In this document: positions 42,944 to 53,059 of the stretch, in pieces
How positions within the stretch are numbered: the stretch's first letter is position 1
Layout: each line of letters begins with the position of its first letter
Program-made: the position numbers and the translations under genes
Notes under the pieces: generated by a model
Database searches by the model: none
Told to the model about the DNA's origin: nothing
Seen by the model: only the letters and a program-made list of their open reading frames with translations
Assembly: GCF_900108335.1 (NCBI RefSeq)
Contig: NZ_FNVT01000006.1
Coordinates: forward strand, 434,001-498,000
Source: Nonomuraea solani
GTDB lineage: Bacteria > Actinomycetota > Actinomycetes > Streptosporangiales > Streptosporangiaceae
Direction of reading: 5' to 3'
Length of the DNA: 64,000 bases

Positions 42944-44196
42944 AGCCCCACGCGAACCTGTGGACCAAGACGTTTCTCGGCATGGAGGAACTCGCCGCCG
43001 ACCCATCCGACCTGTACTTCGGGTTGATCCTTCGCGGCCAAGGCCCTGCCCCCGGCCTGGAGGACCTGCGGCGGCACGTGGAGAAACGGCTGCCTCTCAT
43101 CCCCGCGCTCACCCACGTTCCCGAGACGCGCGGCGGACGCGTCACCTGGCGGCCGGACGACACGTTCGACATCGCCGACCACGTCCGTACCGGCCAGCGG
43201 CCCGAGCCTGACATCGCCCCGCAGCCGGCGCTGATCGGCTCGGCCTCGCCCCGGCCGCTGTGGGGCCTGTGGCTGCTGGCCGGCCCTGGGGACGGGCAGT
43301 GGGAGGTCTGCTGGCTCGGCCATCACGCCTTCGGGGACGCCAAGGCCGTCGCGGAAATCCTGCGCGTCCTGTTCGGGGATGAGGAACCGGCGGCCACGGC
43401 GGAACCGCCGGGCGGCCCGCGACACCGCCCTCTGCGAGCGACGGTCGCGGTGGGACGCGTGCTTCCCGGCCTTCTCGCCACCTATCGGCCCAGCGAGCAG
43501 TGGCCCCCGATGATGGACCCACCCGGCGCGGTACGCGGATGGGCGCACACGCAGGTGCCGTTCACCACCCTGCGCGGTGTCGCGAACGCGAGCGAGGCCA
43601 CCGTCAACCAGGTGCACCTCGCGGCCATGACGGCCGCCCTGCGCGGACTGGAAATAGAGAACGGGCGCAGGCCCCGGGGACGGCTGCAGATCTGCCTGCC
43701 CCTCGACCTCAGGGTCCCGGCCCAGGACGACCACGTCGTCGCCAACCATCTCGGGCTGATGCGCGTCCCCCTCCCTTGGGACCTGCCGTCTCCCGCCGAT
43801 CAGCTCGCCGCGGTCGTACGCGCCACCCGTACCCGCACGATCGAGCGCTGGAAGCGCGCCTGGCGGGAGATCCTGACGAATACGCCGGAGCCGATCGGCC
43901 AGTGGGCGCACCAACGCATCGGCCACCCGCGCAACACCAAGCTGACCGTCTCGGCGGTGAACATCTCCGGCTCGCTGTCCGTCAGCGACAGCCCGATCAC
44001 CGAGATCGTCCCGCTGCCCTGGCTGCCCCCGGGACATGCCTGCTTCACCCTGCTCGCCACCTATCAGGGGATCACGACACAGTCCGTGCTGACCCACGGA
44101 GGCACCTTCGCTCCCGGCCGCCTGGCGGCCCTGTGGGCACGGGCTCTCGACGACCTCGCCGCGTCGTTCCAGTCCGGGCGGTCACCGACGTCATGA
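42940..44196 (+). CDS. WS/DGAT-like acyltransferase (condensation-domain fold)
   Basis: 418 residues. LGHHAFGDAKAV carries the HHxxxD catalytic pair shared by wax ester synthase/diacylglycerol acyltransferases and NRPS condensation domains. The C-terminal NISGSLSVSDSPITEIVPLP matches the conserved WS/DGAT end. Known members esterify fatty alcohols or diglycerides from acyl-CoA. In this pathway it may join an arylacrylyl or aminoacyl-CoA to an alcohol or amine. ATGA overlap on both sides. Confidence 0.82.
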   Translation: MKPHANLWTKTFLGMEELAADPSDLYFGLILRGQGPAPGLEDLRRHVEKRLPLIPALTHVPETRGGRVTWRPDDTFDIADHVRTGQRPEPDIAPQPALIGSASPRPLWGLWLLAGPGDGQWEVCWLGHHAFGDAKAVAEILRVLFGDEEPAATAEPPGGPRHRPLRATVAVGRVLPGLLATYRPSEQWPPMMDPPGAVRGWAHTQVPFTTLRGVANASEATVNQVHLAAMTAALRGLEIENGRRPRGRLQICLPLDLRVPAQDDHVVANHLGLMRVPLPWDLPSPADQLAAVVRATRTRTIERWKRAWREILTNTPEPIGQWAHQRIGHPRNTKLTVSAVNISGSLSVSDSPITEIVPLPWLPPGHACFTLLATYQGITTQSVLTHGGTFAPGRLAALWARALDDLAASFQSGRSPTS

Positions 44197-45800
44197 AGCC
44201 AGACGGTAAGACCGTGACCCTGGGCGTACGAACCCTGACCCCGGAAGAGATCACCCGGTTCGCCGAGCGCCCTTCCGAGACGAGATTCGTACTGGATGAA
44301 CGGGCTACCCATCGGATCGACGCCGGCGCCGCTCTACGGCAGAAACTCGTCGACGCGGGCCTGCCGCTCTACGGGGTCACCACGGGATTCGGCGACAGCG
44401 CGCGGCGGGTGATCCCGAAGGACAAGGCCGAGGCGCTGCAACGCGACGTGCTCGCCTTCCACCTGGCGGGCGTGGGACCGCCCGCACCGGCCGAAGTGGT
44501 GCGGGCCGCCATGGTGATCCGGGCCAACTGCCTGGCCAGAGGATCGTCCGGGGTCCGGCGCGAGCTGGTGGAACTGCTGCTGGCCTGTGTGGCTCACGAC
44601 CTGGTGCCGGCCGTCCCGCAGCGCGGCTCGGTCGGCGCGAGCGGAGACCTCACTCCGCTGTGCTACATCGCCAACCTGCTGGCCGGGCGAGGTGAGGTCA
44701 CGGTGCATGGCGAACGGCGGCCGGCCGACGACGCGCTGCGGGAGCGTGGGCTGGGACCATGGGAACCCGAGCCCAAGGAGGCACTGGCGCTCGTCAACGG
44801 CACGTCGTTCTCCTCCGCGTACGCCGTCATCACCCTGGAGCGGGCGACCCGGCTGGTCACCGTGGCCGAGCTGTGCACGGCCATGGCGTGTGAGTCCCTG
44901 TGCGCCGACCGCGGCCACTACGACCCGGTGATCCACCAGCACAAACCGCACCCGGGACAGCAGGCATCAGCGGTCGGTCTCCTGGCCCTGCTCGACGGCC
45001 CCGGCCTGTCCCGGGACCATCCCTTCCCTCTTGAAGGGAAACCACAGACCATCGGCGACAGCGTGAGGGAGCTCGAACTGCCGATTCAGGAGCCCTACTC
45101 GCTGCGCTGCGCGCCCCAGGTGATCGGCGTGCTGCGCGACACCCTGACGTGGGTACGGCGCTGGGTCACCGTGGAGATCAACTCGGTCGACGACAACCCA
45201 CTGTTCGACCCCGGTACCGAGGCGGTCTACACCGGCGGCAACTTCTACGCGGGGCACATCGGACAGGCGATGGACGCCCTGAAGATCGCCGTGGCGAATG
45301 TCGGCGACCTGCTGGACCGCCAACTGCAACTGCTCGTCGACGAGAAGTACAACCGCGGCCTGACGCCCAACCTCCAACCCTCGACCGACGGCGACGATCC
45401 GGAGGCGGGAGTGCGGTTCGGCTTCAAGGCGGCCCAGATCACCTGCTCGGCCCTGACCGCAGAAGCGCTCAAGTCCGCCGTACCGGCCACCTTGTTCTCT
45501 CGATCCACCGAATGCCACAACCAGGACAAGGTCAGTATGGGCACCATCGCCGCCCGCGACGCTTATGCCGTCGTCGACCTGGTGGAGCACGTGGCGGCCG
45601 TACATCTGCTGGCCGGCTGCCAAGCGATCGACCTGCGCGGGACGGACAGGGCCGCGAACGCCGTGCAGCGAATGCACCGCATCGTCCGAGACAGGGTTCC
45701 CGCTCTGGACGACGATCGCCGCATGGACGCCGATATGGAAGCCGTCGTCAGCCTCATCCGCACCGGCGCCCTCCACCCTATCGACGACGGACCACGCTGA
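44193..45800 (+). CDS. MIO-type aromatic amino acid ammonia-lyase or 2,3-aminomutase
   Basis: 535 residues. The MIO triad is Ala149-Ser150-Gly151 in GSVGASGDLTPL. Catalytic Tyr60 lies in YGVTTGFG, and SVDDNP and the Gln/Arg-rich active-site segments follow. The substrate-selector pair is Phe89-His90. Phe at the first position is as in Phe-type enzymes (F-L), whereas HAL has S-H and TAL H-L, so Phe or a related aromatic amino acid is favoured over His. It would yield trans-cinnamate or beta-Phe. End of the overlapping operon, which argues against a housekeeping histidine ammonia-lyase. Confidence 0.88.
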   Translation: MKPDGKTVTLGVRTLTPEEITRFAERPSETRFVLDERATHRIDAGAALRQKLVDAGLPLYGVTTGFGDSARRVIPKDKAEALQRDVLAFHLAGVGPPAPAEVVRAAMVIRANCLARGSSGVRRELVELLLACVAHDLVPAVPQRGSVGASGDLTPLCYIANLLAGRGEVTVHGERRPADDALRERGLGPWEPEPKEALALVNGTSFSSAYAVITLERATRLVTVAELCTAMACESLCADRGHYDPVIHQHKPHPGQQASAVGLLALLDGPGLSRDHPFPLEGKPQTIGDSVRELELPIQEPYSLRCAPQVIGVLRDTLTWVRRWVTVEINSVDDNPLFDPGTEAVYTGGNFYAGHIGQAMDALKIAVANVGDLLDRQLQLLVDEKYNRGLTPNLQPSTDGDDPEAGVRFGFKAAQITCSALTAEALKSAVPATLFSRSTECHNQDKVSMGTIAARDAYAVVDLVEHVAAVHLLAGCQAIDLRGTDRAANAVQRMHRIVRDRVPALDDDRRMDADMEAVVSLIRTGALHPIDDGPR

Positions 45801-45895
45801 CCGGCCGCCAGGACACCCATGTCCGGCGCCACGAACAATTTGACCTTGCCCCTTCATAGAGCCGCCAATGTTCACGATCTCTGTCCCTCCCCGCG

Positions 45896-46480
45896 ATGAA
45901 GATCCCCAGCCGGGCTGCATTGAGTGAGGACCAGCGCATAGCTGCCCTCCGACGGCTGTTGACCGATACCGCCATTCCTCAACGCCTGCGGGTGGCCGGA
46001 GTCATCGTGCTCCTCTATGCACAGCCCCTTACCCGGGTCGTCCGGCTCACCATTGACGACCTCGTACGTGACGGAGCGGCCCTGTTCCTGCGGCTTGGCG
46101 AGCCGCCATCGCCAGTCCCCGCACCGATCGCATCCCTGCTTCTGGACTACATCGAGGCCCGCACCAACATGAACACCGCCACCAATCGCGCCTCGCGCTG
46201 GCTGTTCCCCGGCCGCCGAGCAGGCCAGCCCTGCCGCCCCGACCACCTGTCCGACCTCCTCAACGAGATCGGCATCCCAGCAGCGGCCGCCCGCAGCGCC
46301 GCCATCCGGCAGCAACTCCTGGAGATCCCTGCCCCCGTCGTCGCTGATGCCCTCGGCTACCACGACAAGACCACCGCCCGCCTCCTTCAAGAAGATGGCG
46401 GAGGCTGGAACCGCTACGCCGCCGGGGAACACGGAACGTCACCAACAGGCCCCAGGGGAACGACAACTCGCGACAGTTGA
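45896..46480 (+). pseudogene. C-terminal part of a tyrosine recombinase
   Basis: 194 residues: YAQPLTRVVRLTIDDLV, TNRASRWLFPGRRAGQPCRP, LGYHDKTTARLL. This is the C-terminal half of a common actinobacterial tyrosine recombinase, from memory about twice this length. The N-terminal core-binding domain is missing and the catalytic set is incomplete, so a fragment is likely. It borders the RiPP operon, convergent to its exporter gene. Confidence 0.65.
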
Positions 46481-46511
46481 ATAGGCGAGCTCACCAGTCC
46501 ACGCCGCCTCC

Positions 46512-48176
46512 CTAACCCGCGCGCGACCCCGGGGTAACGGTCCCGGCGCCCCGGTCCACCAGCACCACCTGGTCTGTCGGGTCGATGCGTGGAAGCCGGT
46601 GCGCGATGATCACCAGGGTCTTCCCCGCACAATAAACTCGCAGGGCGTCGTACACCTCGTCCGAGGTGACGCCGTCGAGGGCGCTGGTGACCTCGTCGAC
46701 GACGAGCACCTGCCAGTCGGCCAGCAGCGCCCTGGCCACCGCCAGCCGCTGACGCTCACCGCCCGACAGCTGGAGTCCCTCCACGCCGATTGGAGTGTCG
46801 AGGCCGTGCGGAAGGTGGGACACCAGGTCGTCCAGCCGGACGGCGGCGAGCACCCGATGGATGTCCTCCTCGGTCACGGCCTCGCGGGCGAACATCAGGT
46901 TCTCCCGTATCGACGCGTCGAACAGGGTGGTGTGCTGCGGAACGATCGTCGCCACGTCGCGCAACTCCGCGTCGCCGGCGCCGTCAAGCTGAACGGTTCC
47001 GGTGGCCGGGCGCAGGAGACCGGCGATGATCAACCCCAGCGTGCTCTTGCCCGACCCGGTGCGTCCCCGGACCACGGTGACCGATCCTGCGGGCAGGTCC
47101 AGGTCGATGCCACCGAGCACGTCCCGCCCGTCACCGTACCGGTGGCCCACCCCGCGCAGGGTCAGGCTGATCCCGGCCCCCGGCACGGGAGCGCGGCCCT
47201 CGTCGATCGGCCGCGGCTCCGGCAGGTCGAGGTATTGGATGACGCGCTCGAACTTGGCCAGCGAGACGTGCAGGCCACTGGATAATTGCAGAAGGGATTG
47301 GATGGGCTGGGACAACTGCATCTGCAGGATCACCATGACGATCACGGTCCCTGTACTCAGTCCGGAGACCGCCGTACCCGACACCCAGTACACCAGGGGC
47401 GGCACGCACGCGAACGACGCGCCGATGATCACATAGGCGGTGGCGCCCACGACTCGCTGCCGCACCGTGATCTCACCCAGTTGCCTGCACACCTCGACGA
47501 ACCGTTCGAGCTGCCGGCCGGAACGACGCAGCGTCCGGCCCAGGATTACCCCGCCCAGGCTGAGATCCTCGGCGGCGAAACGCAGCAGTGAGGTGACGTG
47601 GCGCTGCCGTTGCCTGGCCAGGTCCTGGCGCCGCTTGGCGAAGCGATGGTTGAGCAGCGCCAGCACGTACGCCAAGGAGAAGGAGAGCAGGGCCAGCTGC
47701 CAGCTCAGCATCAGCATCGCGATGCCCGAGGCGACCAGCGCGGTGAGGGAGCCCAGCGCCTGGTGGACAGTGCCGGTGACGAACCGGTCGATCCCCTCGA
47801 TGTCGCTGACCAGCCGGGCCTGCACCTCCGAGGTGCTCTCCTCGGTGTAGAAGGCCAGTTCCTGCGATTGGGCGCGGCCGTACACGGTGGCGCGCAGGCT
47901 GGTCGTCACCCGCTGGCCGACGATGTTGGTGAGCGCCACGTTGCCGACGTTAAGAACGCTGCTCGTGACTCCCAGGACGACCATGAGCACGCACAGCAGC
48001 GTGAGCAGCCCGACGTCGCCGTTGAGCAGCCCCTGATCGATGACCATGCGGGTCAGCAGCGGGTTGGCCACTCCCAGGGGCACGGTGATCACCACGATGA
48101 TCAGCGAGGCCACCACCTGCCACCGATGCGGGCGGAACCAGGTGAGCATGCGCCGGAGTACGGCGGTGGCCGTCAT
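46512..48176 (-). CDS. ABC exporter, fused permease/ATPase, of the RiPP cluster
   Basis: 554 residues. Six membrane helices (about 20-290) are followed by an ATPase: Walker A GRTGSGKST, signature LSGGERQRLAVARALL, Walker B VLVVDEVTSALD, H-loop IIAHRL. A half-transporter that dimerises. No N-terminal C39 peptidase, so it exports but does not cleave the leader. Its ATG overlaps the YcaO stop. It likely exports the mature peptide and gives immunity. Confidence 0.9.
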   Translation of the reverse strand: MTATAVLRRMLTWFRPHRWQVVASLIIVVITVPLGVANPLLTRMVIDQGLLNGDVGLLTLLCVLMVVLGVTSSVLNVGNVALTNIVGQRVTTSLRATVYGRAQSQELAFYTEESTSEVQARLVSDIEGIDRFVTGTVHQALGSLTALVASGIAMLMLSWQLALLSFSLAYVLALLNHRFAKRRQDLARQRQRHVTSLLRFAAEDLSLGGVILGRTLRRSGRQLERFVEVCRQLGEITVRQRVVGATAYVIIGASFACVPPLVYWVSGTAVSGLSTGTVIVMVILQMQLSQPIQSLLQLSSGLHVSLAKFERVIQYLDLPEPRPIDEGRAPVPGAGISLTLRGVGHRYGDGRDVLGGIDLDLPAGSVTVVRGRTGSGKSTLGLIIAGLLRPATGTVQLDGAGDAELRDVATIVPQHTTLFDASIRENLMFAREAVTEEDIHRVLAAVRLDDLVSHLPHGLDTPIGVEGLQLSGGERQRLAVARALLADWQVLVVDEVTSALDGVTSDEVYDALRVYCAGKTLVIIAHRLPRIDPTDQVVLVDRGAGTVTPGSRAG

Positions 48177-50080
48177 AGGAAGGGGTGGGGGTCGGAGGTG
48201 AGCTCTTCCGGCGCCAGGTCCCGGTCGCGATGACCTAGCAGCCGCGGCACGGTCAGGAGCCGGGGGAGATCGTCGAGACGGCGGTGGTCGTGCCCGAAGG
48301 TCATCGACAGGGTGCCGGGAATCAGCACCTTCACACAGGCGAACCCGCCCGCCCGGTGCTCGGAGCCGGTCTGGTCGATCACGATCACGTCGAGCCCGGT
48401 GTCCAGATAGCGCTTGACCATCTCGGTGAGCACGCCCGTCAGATCCGTACCGGTGACGGCTCCCAGGTCGGCCGGCCTGCGACGGCCGGGCGCCCCGGTG
48501 AGGAAGTCGAGCCGCCGCGCGGCGTCCGGATGCGCGTACAGCAGGGAGTGGTCCTCCATCTCCTTGACGAGCCCGGGGTCGGCCAGCATCTGCCGCGCCC
48601 GTTCACGGTGCTCCGCGTACTTCTCGCCCACGGGAGCGATGCTCGAGGCGACCTCGGAGAGGGCGTTGGCCATGGCGCGTTCCGGGTCGGGGCTGGACCC
48701 GGCCGCGGAGATCGTCGCCGCCCGGCCGTCGTCGCGCGGGTTGACGGCGATGGCCCACACGCAGGGGATCCGCTGCTCCACGCTGATGTCGTGGAAGAAC
48801 ACGTCGTACCCGGTCTCCGCCTCCACGGACGCGAGCTGCCACTGCAGCCGGCGATCGGACACCCCGGCCGTCTCGATGCGCGGCGCGGGTATCCTGCAGT
48901 ACCAGGTCAGCAGGAAGGCGTCGCGCTCGGCGACCTCCAGGACGCCGTGGAGGACGGCCTCTTCGAGGGAGCCGCCGAGGGCGCAGCCATTGGAGATCTC
49001 GTAGACCAGCTCGTGCCCGTTCTGGTAGTAGGCGCAGGACTGCGGCACCAGGATCGGCTCCTTCCGCGCGAAGGAGTAGCCCCACACCCAGGTGTAGGTC
49101 TCATTCACGTCGAACGGCCGGTACAGGAAGCCGGGCAGGCGGTACCGTTCCGGCGGGTAGAGGCCCAAGGTCCGCGGATCGAGCGCGTGCCCGGCGACCT
49201 CGGCGAAGCTCGCGCGCACCGCCGGCCTGCGCGCGCCCTGGGCGCCACCGTACCTCTCGAGTCCTTCCAGCACGGCGATGCGCCTGCTGGCGGTGCGCGT
49301 CTCGGCGCGCCCGTAGCCCATGACCTCGCCGCCGCCGCGCCCGCCCACTCTGGCCGACGCGACGGCCAGGACACCTGCCGTCCATTCCGAGATCGAGCCG
49401 ATCAGCCCGCATTCCTGGTCCACGTACAGCTCTTCCAGGTCCTCGGTGACCTCTCGCGTACGGAAGCTCCCTGCGCGCTGCATCTGCCGGGGTTCCAGGA
49501 CCAGGTCCGCCAGCTGGGCGGTGTCCTGCGGCGCGTCACCGCAGGTGTCGCAGAGCGCGTCCGGCAGGAACGGATGAACGCCGACGTCCAGGCGCTCCAG
49601 ATTCACCGTCATCAGGGCCCTGCGCATCCGGGAAGCGTCCCCTTCCGACAGCAGGGCCGCGACGATTTCGGCCACCTGCGTGGCGGCGAGCGGGGTGAGC
49701 CAGGACGACGGGCGTCCGCGCAGGACCCGGCCGTGCCTGCGCCAGATGGCGCGGTGCCCCTCCTGGTCGGCACGGACGAGGCGCCGTCGCCGCTCGGCGC
49801 AGGACACGCAGCCCGCCTCACCCGGGATCTCCAGGGGGCCGATCACCACCTGGCCGAGCTCCGCGCGGACGCGTAGCCACGGCACCGCGAGCTTGGTGGA
49901 GGCCGCTCGGGCCTCCGCCGTGCGAGCGGTATTCCAGCTGTCGTCGGCCGCGATCAGCAGGTGCGGGCCGCCGGGCACCTGCGCCGCCGTGTCATGGCGG
50001 CCGACCTGCCAGTCGGCCGCCAGCCGACCGGCGATGGCGTCGTGCATCAGCCCGTGCCCTATCAGCGCCACCTCACGCAT
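48173..50080 (-). CDS. YcaO cyclodehydratase with E1-like N-terminal domain (TOMM, TbtG/SagCD type)
   Basis: 635 residues. An N-terminal ThiF/E1-like part with GCVSCAER and LCDTCGD zinc cysteines precedes the YcaO domain (about 210-635): ETRTASRRIAVLEGLERYGG, SNGCALGGSLEEAVLHGVLE then VAERDAFLLTWY, and the Pro-rich end PHPFL. YcaO enzymes use ATP to phosphorylate the amide oxygen while Cys/Ser/Thr attack, forming azolines. It acts on the precursor encoded at 56489-56713. Starts 8 bases inside the preceding gene. Confidence 0.92.
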   Translation of the reverse strand: MREVALIGHGLMHDAIAGRLAADWQVGRHDTAAQVPGGPHLLIAADDSWNTARTAEARAASTKLAVPWLRVRAELGQVVIGPLEIPGEAGCVSCAERRRRLVRADQEGHRAIWRRHGRVLRGRPSSWLTPLAATQVAEIVAALLSEGDASRMRRALMTVNLERLDVGVHPFLPDALCDTCGDAPQDTAQLADLVLEPRQMQRAGSFRTREVTEDLEELYVDQECGLIGSISEWTAGVLAVASARVGGRGGGEVMGYGRAETRTASRRIAVLEGLERYGGAQGARRPAVRASFAEVAGHALDPRTLGLYPPERYRLPGFLYRPFDVNETYTWVWGYSFARKEPILVPQSCAYYQNGHELVYEISNGCALGGSLEEAVLHGVLEVAERDAFLLTWYCRIPAPRIETAGVSDRRLQWQLASVEAETGYDVFFHDISVEQRIPCVWAIAVNPRDDGRAATISAAGSSPDPERAMANALSEVASSIAPVGEKYAEHRERARQMLADPGLVKEMEDHSLLYAHPDAARRLDFLTGAPGRRRPADLGAVTGTDLTGVLTEMVKRYLDTGLDVIVIDQTGSEHRAGGFACVKVLIPGTLSMTFGHDHRRLDDLPRLLTVPRLLGHRDRDLAPEELTSDPHPFL

Positions 50081-51737
50081 CAGCCACCACCATCCGGGTC
50101 AGATAGGGCATGATCGCGGCCACTTCCTGATCATGATCAAGGGGCACGGCCAGCGCCACCCGGCCGCCGGCGCGTAGCCGCGAGGCCGCCGTCGCGAGGT
50201 CTCCTGCCGGGGCCGGAGTCCGCCGCCATGGGCCGCGCAACCGGGCGGGCAGCGGTTCCGCCTGGCCGTACCGGGGGGATTGCAGGTGCACGAGCGTGGA
50301 CCTCAGTCCTTCTCCCAGCGCCTCGGCCGGGTCCAGATCGGCGAAGTAGCCGATCGTGACCTCACCGGCGCAGTACGCGAAAGCCGGGATGCCCAGCGGG
50401 CCGGTGAGGTCGTACACGTCGGGCAGTTCGTCGAGGCGGGAGAGCACCTCGCGGCATCTGCGCCCTTCCTGGCGCAGGTCGACGGCGGTGAGGTCGATCC
50501 GCGGAAAAGGCGCGGAGCGCGCGGCGAGACCGGCGATGATCATCTGCAGGCACTGGCCGGCCAGTCCCTTGCCGAGGGCGTGCACCCAGCTATCCCCGGT
50601 CGCGAGCCCGGCGCCTCCGCTCCCGAACACATCGGCGGCCGGTACCAGTCGCGCCCTGTCCGGGCGGTCGATCTCGTGCGCCCAGACGTCGGATCCGACC
50701 AGCCTCCGCGGATCCACCGTGCGCGCTCCGTAGGCGGCCAGCGCGCGGCAGGCGGCGTCGCGGTGCGCCGCCTCGTGGCCGAATCCGGCGCCGATCACCG
50801 CCTCCCCGTCCGGCGATACGGCCCGGCACAGGTTCACCAGCACCTGGGGCGCGTCTGCCTCGGCAAACCTGACAACGCCCAGGCGCTCGTCGACGCACGG
50901 GGCGATCCTGCGCAGGAATGACTCCTGGTCGAGACGTTCGCCGGCCAGGAGATCACGCACGCGCCGGAGGAACTCCTCGCGGGAACGCGGGGACGCCGGG
51001 CGTGCCAAGGGGTGGGGCAGGCAAGAGTGGCGCGTGCGCCGCCACGTCCCCTGCTCGATCCTGACCAGGAGGCCGCGTTCGGCGGGCGGGACGGCGCCGG
51101 TCAGCTCCCGGTAGGCGGCCTGGACCAGGCTCGCCGCCGCTCCCGGCGGCGCGGTTCCGCCCTGCTCAGCCGTGACGCCCATCCGGCGCCTCGCGTCGTC
51201 CCATCCCGGCGCCGCGGGCGGCAGCAGCCAGGTGGCCTCGCCCGTGACGACCATCAGGGCGAGGGGGATCGCGCGCTCCGCGCAAGCGCGCTCCAGCGGC
51301 AGGGCGGACGGCCCGTCGCCCGCGTAGAACACCAGGTCGGTGCCCGCGGGGAGATCGGTCACCGCGGCGGAGGAGAGGTCCAGCACCGTGATGTCACGCA
51401 ATCCGGACGCCGAAGCCGCCCTGACCAGTTGTCCCAGCATCGGCTCGACGCCCGCCACCACCGCGGCGCGGCCGGCGTAGCTGTCATCCCGGTCCTCTTC
51501 GAGGGCGTCGCAGGTCCGCAGGAGCTCGACGACTCGCCTCACCGCCTTCTCCCGGCCGGGCGGCATCCCGGCGGTCAGTTCCCCGATCGTGTACCTGCCG
51601 TCGAGGAACGGCGTGAGCCGGTCGACCCAGCCCGCGATCGCGGCCCCGTCGATCCGCGCCAGCCCTCGATGCGTGAGTACGCGCAGGCCGTCGCCGGCCG
51701 GGGCCAGGTAGACGTCGTCACGCATCCGCAGCCTCAT
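50073..51737 (-). CDS. Leader-binding ocin-ThiF-like protein (TbtF type)
   Basis: 554 residues from the ATG at 51737, overlapping the SagB stop (ATGA); a longer in-frame reading is rejected. The N-terminal ~90 residues resemble the PqqD/RRE winged helix (VYLAPAGDGLRVLTHRGLAR, TPFLDGRYTIGELTAG), which binds leader peptides. The remainder is a degenerate E1/YcaO-like fold without evident ATP residues. It is expected to deliver the leader to the YcaO enzyme. Confidence 0.8.
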   Translation of the reverse strand: MRLRMRDDVYLAPAGDGLRVLTHRGLARIDGAAIAGWVDRLTPFLDGRYTIGELTAGMPPGREKAVRRVVELLRTCDALEEDRDDSYAGRAAVVAGVEPMLGQLVRAASASGLRDITVLDLSSAAVTDLPAGTDLVFYAGDGPSALPLERACAERAIPLALMVVTGEATWLLPPAAPGWDDARRRMGVTAEQGGTAPPGAAASLVQAAYRELTGAVPPAERGLLVRIEQGTWRRTRHSCLPHPLARPASPRSREEFLRRVRDLLAGERLDQESFLRRIAPCVDERLGVVRFAEADAPQVLVNLCRAVSPDGEAVIGAGFGHEAAHRDAACRALAAYGARTVDPRRLVGSDVWAHEIDRPDRARLVPAADVFGSGGAGLATGDSWVHALGKGLAGQCLQMIIAGLAARSAPFPRIDLTAVDLRQEGRRCREVLSRLDELPDVYDLTGPLGIPAFAYCAGEVTIGYFADLDPAEALGEGLRSTLVHLQSPRYGQAEPLPARLRGPWRRTPAPAGDLATAASRLRAGGRVALAVPLDHDQEVAAIMPYLTRMVVADA

Positions 51738-53059
51738 CGCGCCGCTCCCCGCGGGAGGGATCCGAGCGCGAACTCGCCCACCGAGCCCTCGTCCATCTCG
51801 TCCAGGCCGGTGGCCGCCGCGAAGGCGGTGGAGTCGCCGCCGCCGAGCGCGCAGGGCGCCAGCTGCATGGCGGTCGCCACCAGGTACATCGTCTGGAAGA
51901 GGACGCCGACGTTCTTCATGATCAGTGAGTACGCCATGGACTGGTAGTTCCACATGACGCGTCCGAACCGTGCCGCGATCACCAGGAGCACCTGCGGCTC
52001 CTCGTGCCCCGTCGCTGCCGCGGCGGTGCGCAGGAGCCGCCGCACCTCGGGGGTGGCCCCGCAGATCCTCTCCAGGCGGTGGCGCTGCGGATCGTAGTGA
52101 TGCAGCCCCTGCTCCAGCCCGTGGACCTGCCGGATCACCGGGTAGATCTCCAGTTCGTACAGGGCCCCGCCACTGGGATAGGGCCGGCGCACGTAGTCGG
52201 CGCCGTCGGTGCGGGGGACGTTCCGGTTGCGCGAGCAGCGGTAGAGGAACTCCCCGAGTTCCGCCGCGGTCATCGGATTCGACGCATCGTAGCGGTACAG
52301 CGAGCGCCGTTGCTCCAGCACGGTGGTCAGCCCGGGGTCGCCGGCGCGTACGCGGCTCAGATCGGGTCGGGCGAGCTCGACGACCTCGCCGTCGAACGGC
52401 TCACGGAGCGCCGCGTGCGGGACCGGCCTCCCGGCGGCCCAGTCGCCCTTGCCGTACGGGACTCCGGGCAACGGCCTGCGGCTGCGTCGGTGGAACCACA
52501 GCTCGTGGGGTCGCCAAGTCGGCGACCGGTCGTCCTCGTCGCCGGCCCGGGCGACCGCCAGTCCACCGGCCCACAGGTCGCGGCGGAACCGGCGCAAGGC
52601 CGGGACGTCGTCGTCGGCCGGCCGCGGCAGCCCGAGCCAGGCCAGGGCGCGCGAGTCGTGCAGCCGCACGCGGCACCATGAGCGCGGGGACTCCAGGACC
52701 ATGGCGCTCCCGTCCCTGCGGGCCACCGCGTACCGCGACAGCACCAGGTCCTCGGGCATCTCACCCGCGATCGGGTGCTGCGGTCCTTCCGGCTCCACGG
52801 TGTAGACGTCCGTTCCCGACCAGGTCACGGTCGCCTGGAGCCACCCCTCGCGCCGCAGCAGGCTCAGGTCCTGCTCCACCAGTTCCTGCGCCGGGACCGG
52901 CTCCCTGGCCAGCCGGTGCAGCAGCGCCTGCTGCGCCGTGCTCAGCCGACCCAGCGCCGTGCTGTACGGCCCGCTGAGCAGGTAGTAACAGCGGTCAGGT
53001 GTGACGCCACCCGAGACACCCGGCCGGATCCGGACGCGTTCCTCGATCTGCGATGTCAT
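51734..53059 (-). CDS. SagB-type FMN azoline dehydrogenase (TbtE type)
   Basis: 441 residues. A ~200-residue N-terminal region including a winged-helix-like segment is followed by the nitroreductase-fold SagB domain: EQRRSLYRYDA, RPYPSGGALYELEIYPV, LFQTMYLVATAMQLAPCALGGG, FALGSLP. It oxidises azolines to thiazoles or oxazoles with FMN. Overlaps both neighbours by 4 bases. Confidence 0.92.
   Translation of the reverse strand: MTSQIEERVRIRPGVSGGVTPDRCYYLLSGPYSTALGRLSTAQQALLHRLAREPVPAQELVEQDLSLLRREGWLQATVTWSGTDVYTVEPEGPQHPIAGEMPEDLVLSRYAVARRDGSAMVLESPRSWCRVRLHDSRALAWLGLPRPADDDVPALRRFRRDLWAGGLAVARAGDEDDRSPTWRPHELWFHRRSRRPLPGVPYGKGDWAAGRPVPHAALREPFDGEVVELARPDLSRVRAGDPGLTTVLEQRRSLYRYDASNPMTAAELGEFLYRCSRNRNVPRTDGADYVRRPYPSGGALYELEIYPVIRQVHGLEQGLHHYDPQRHRLERICGATPEVRRLLRTAAAATGHEEPQVLLVIAARFGRVMWNYQSMAYSLIMKNVGVLFQTMYLVATAMQLAPCALGGGDSTAFAAATGLDEMDEGSVGEFALGSLPRGAAR

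Noticed and set aside
44193..45800. Housekeeping histidine ammonia-lyase
   Set aside because: Selector residues are Phe-His rather than Ser-His, and the gene is embedded in an overlapping biosynthetic operon without hutU or hutI.
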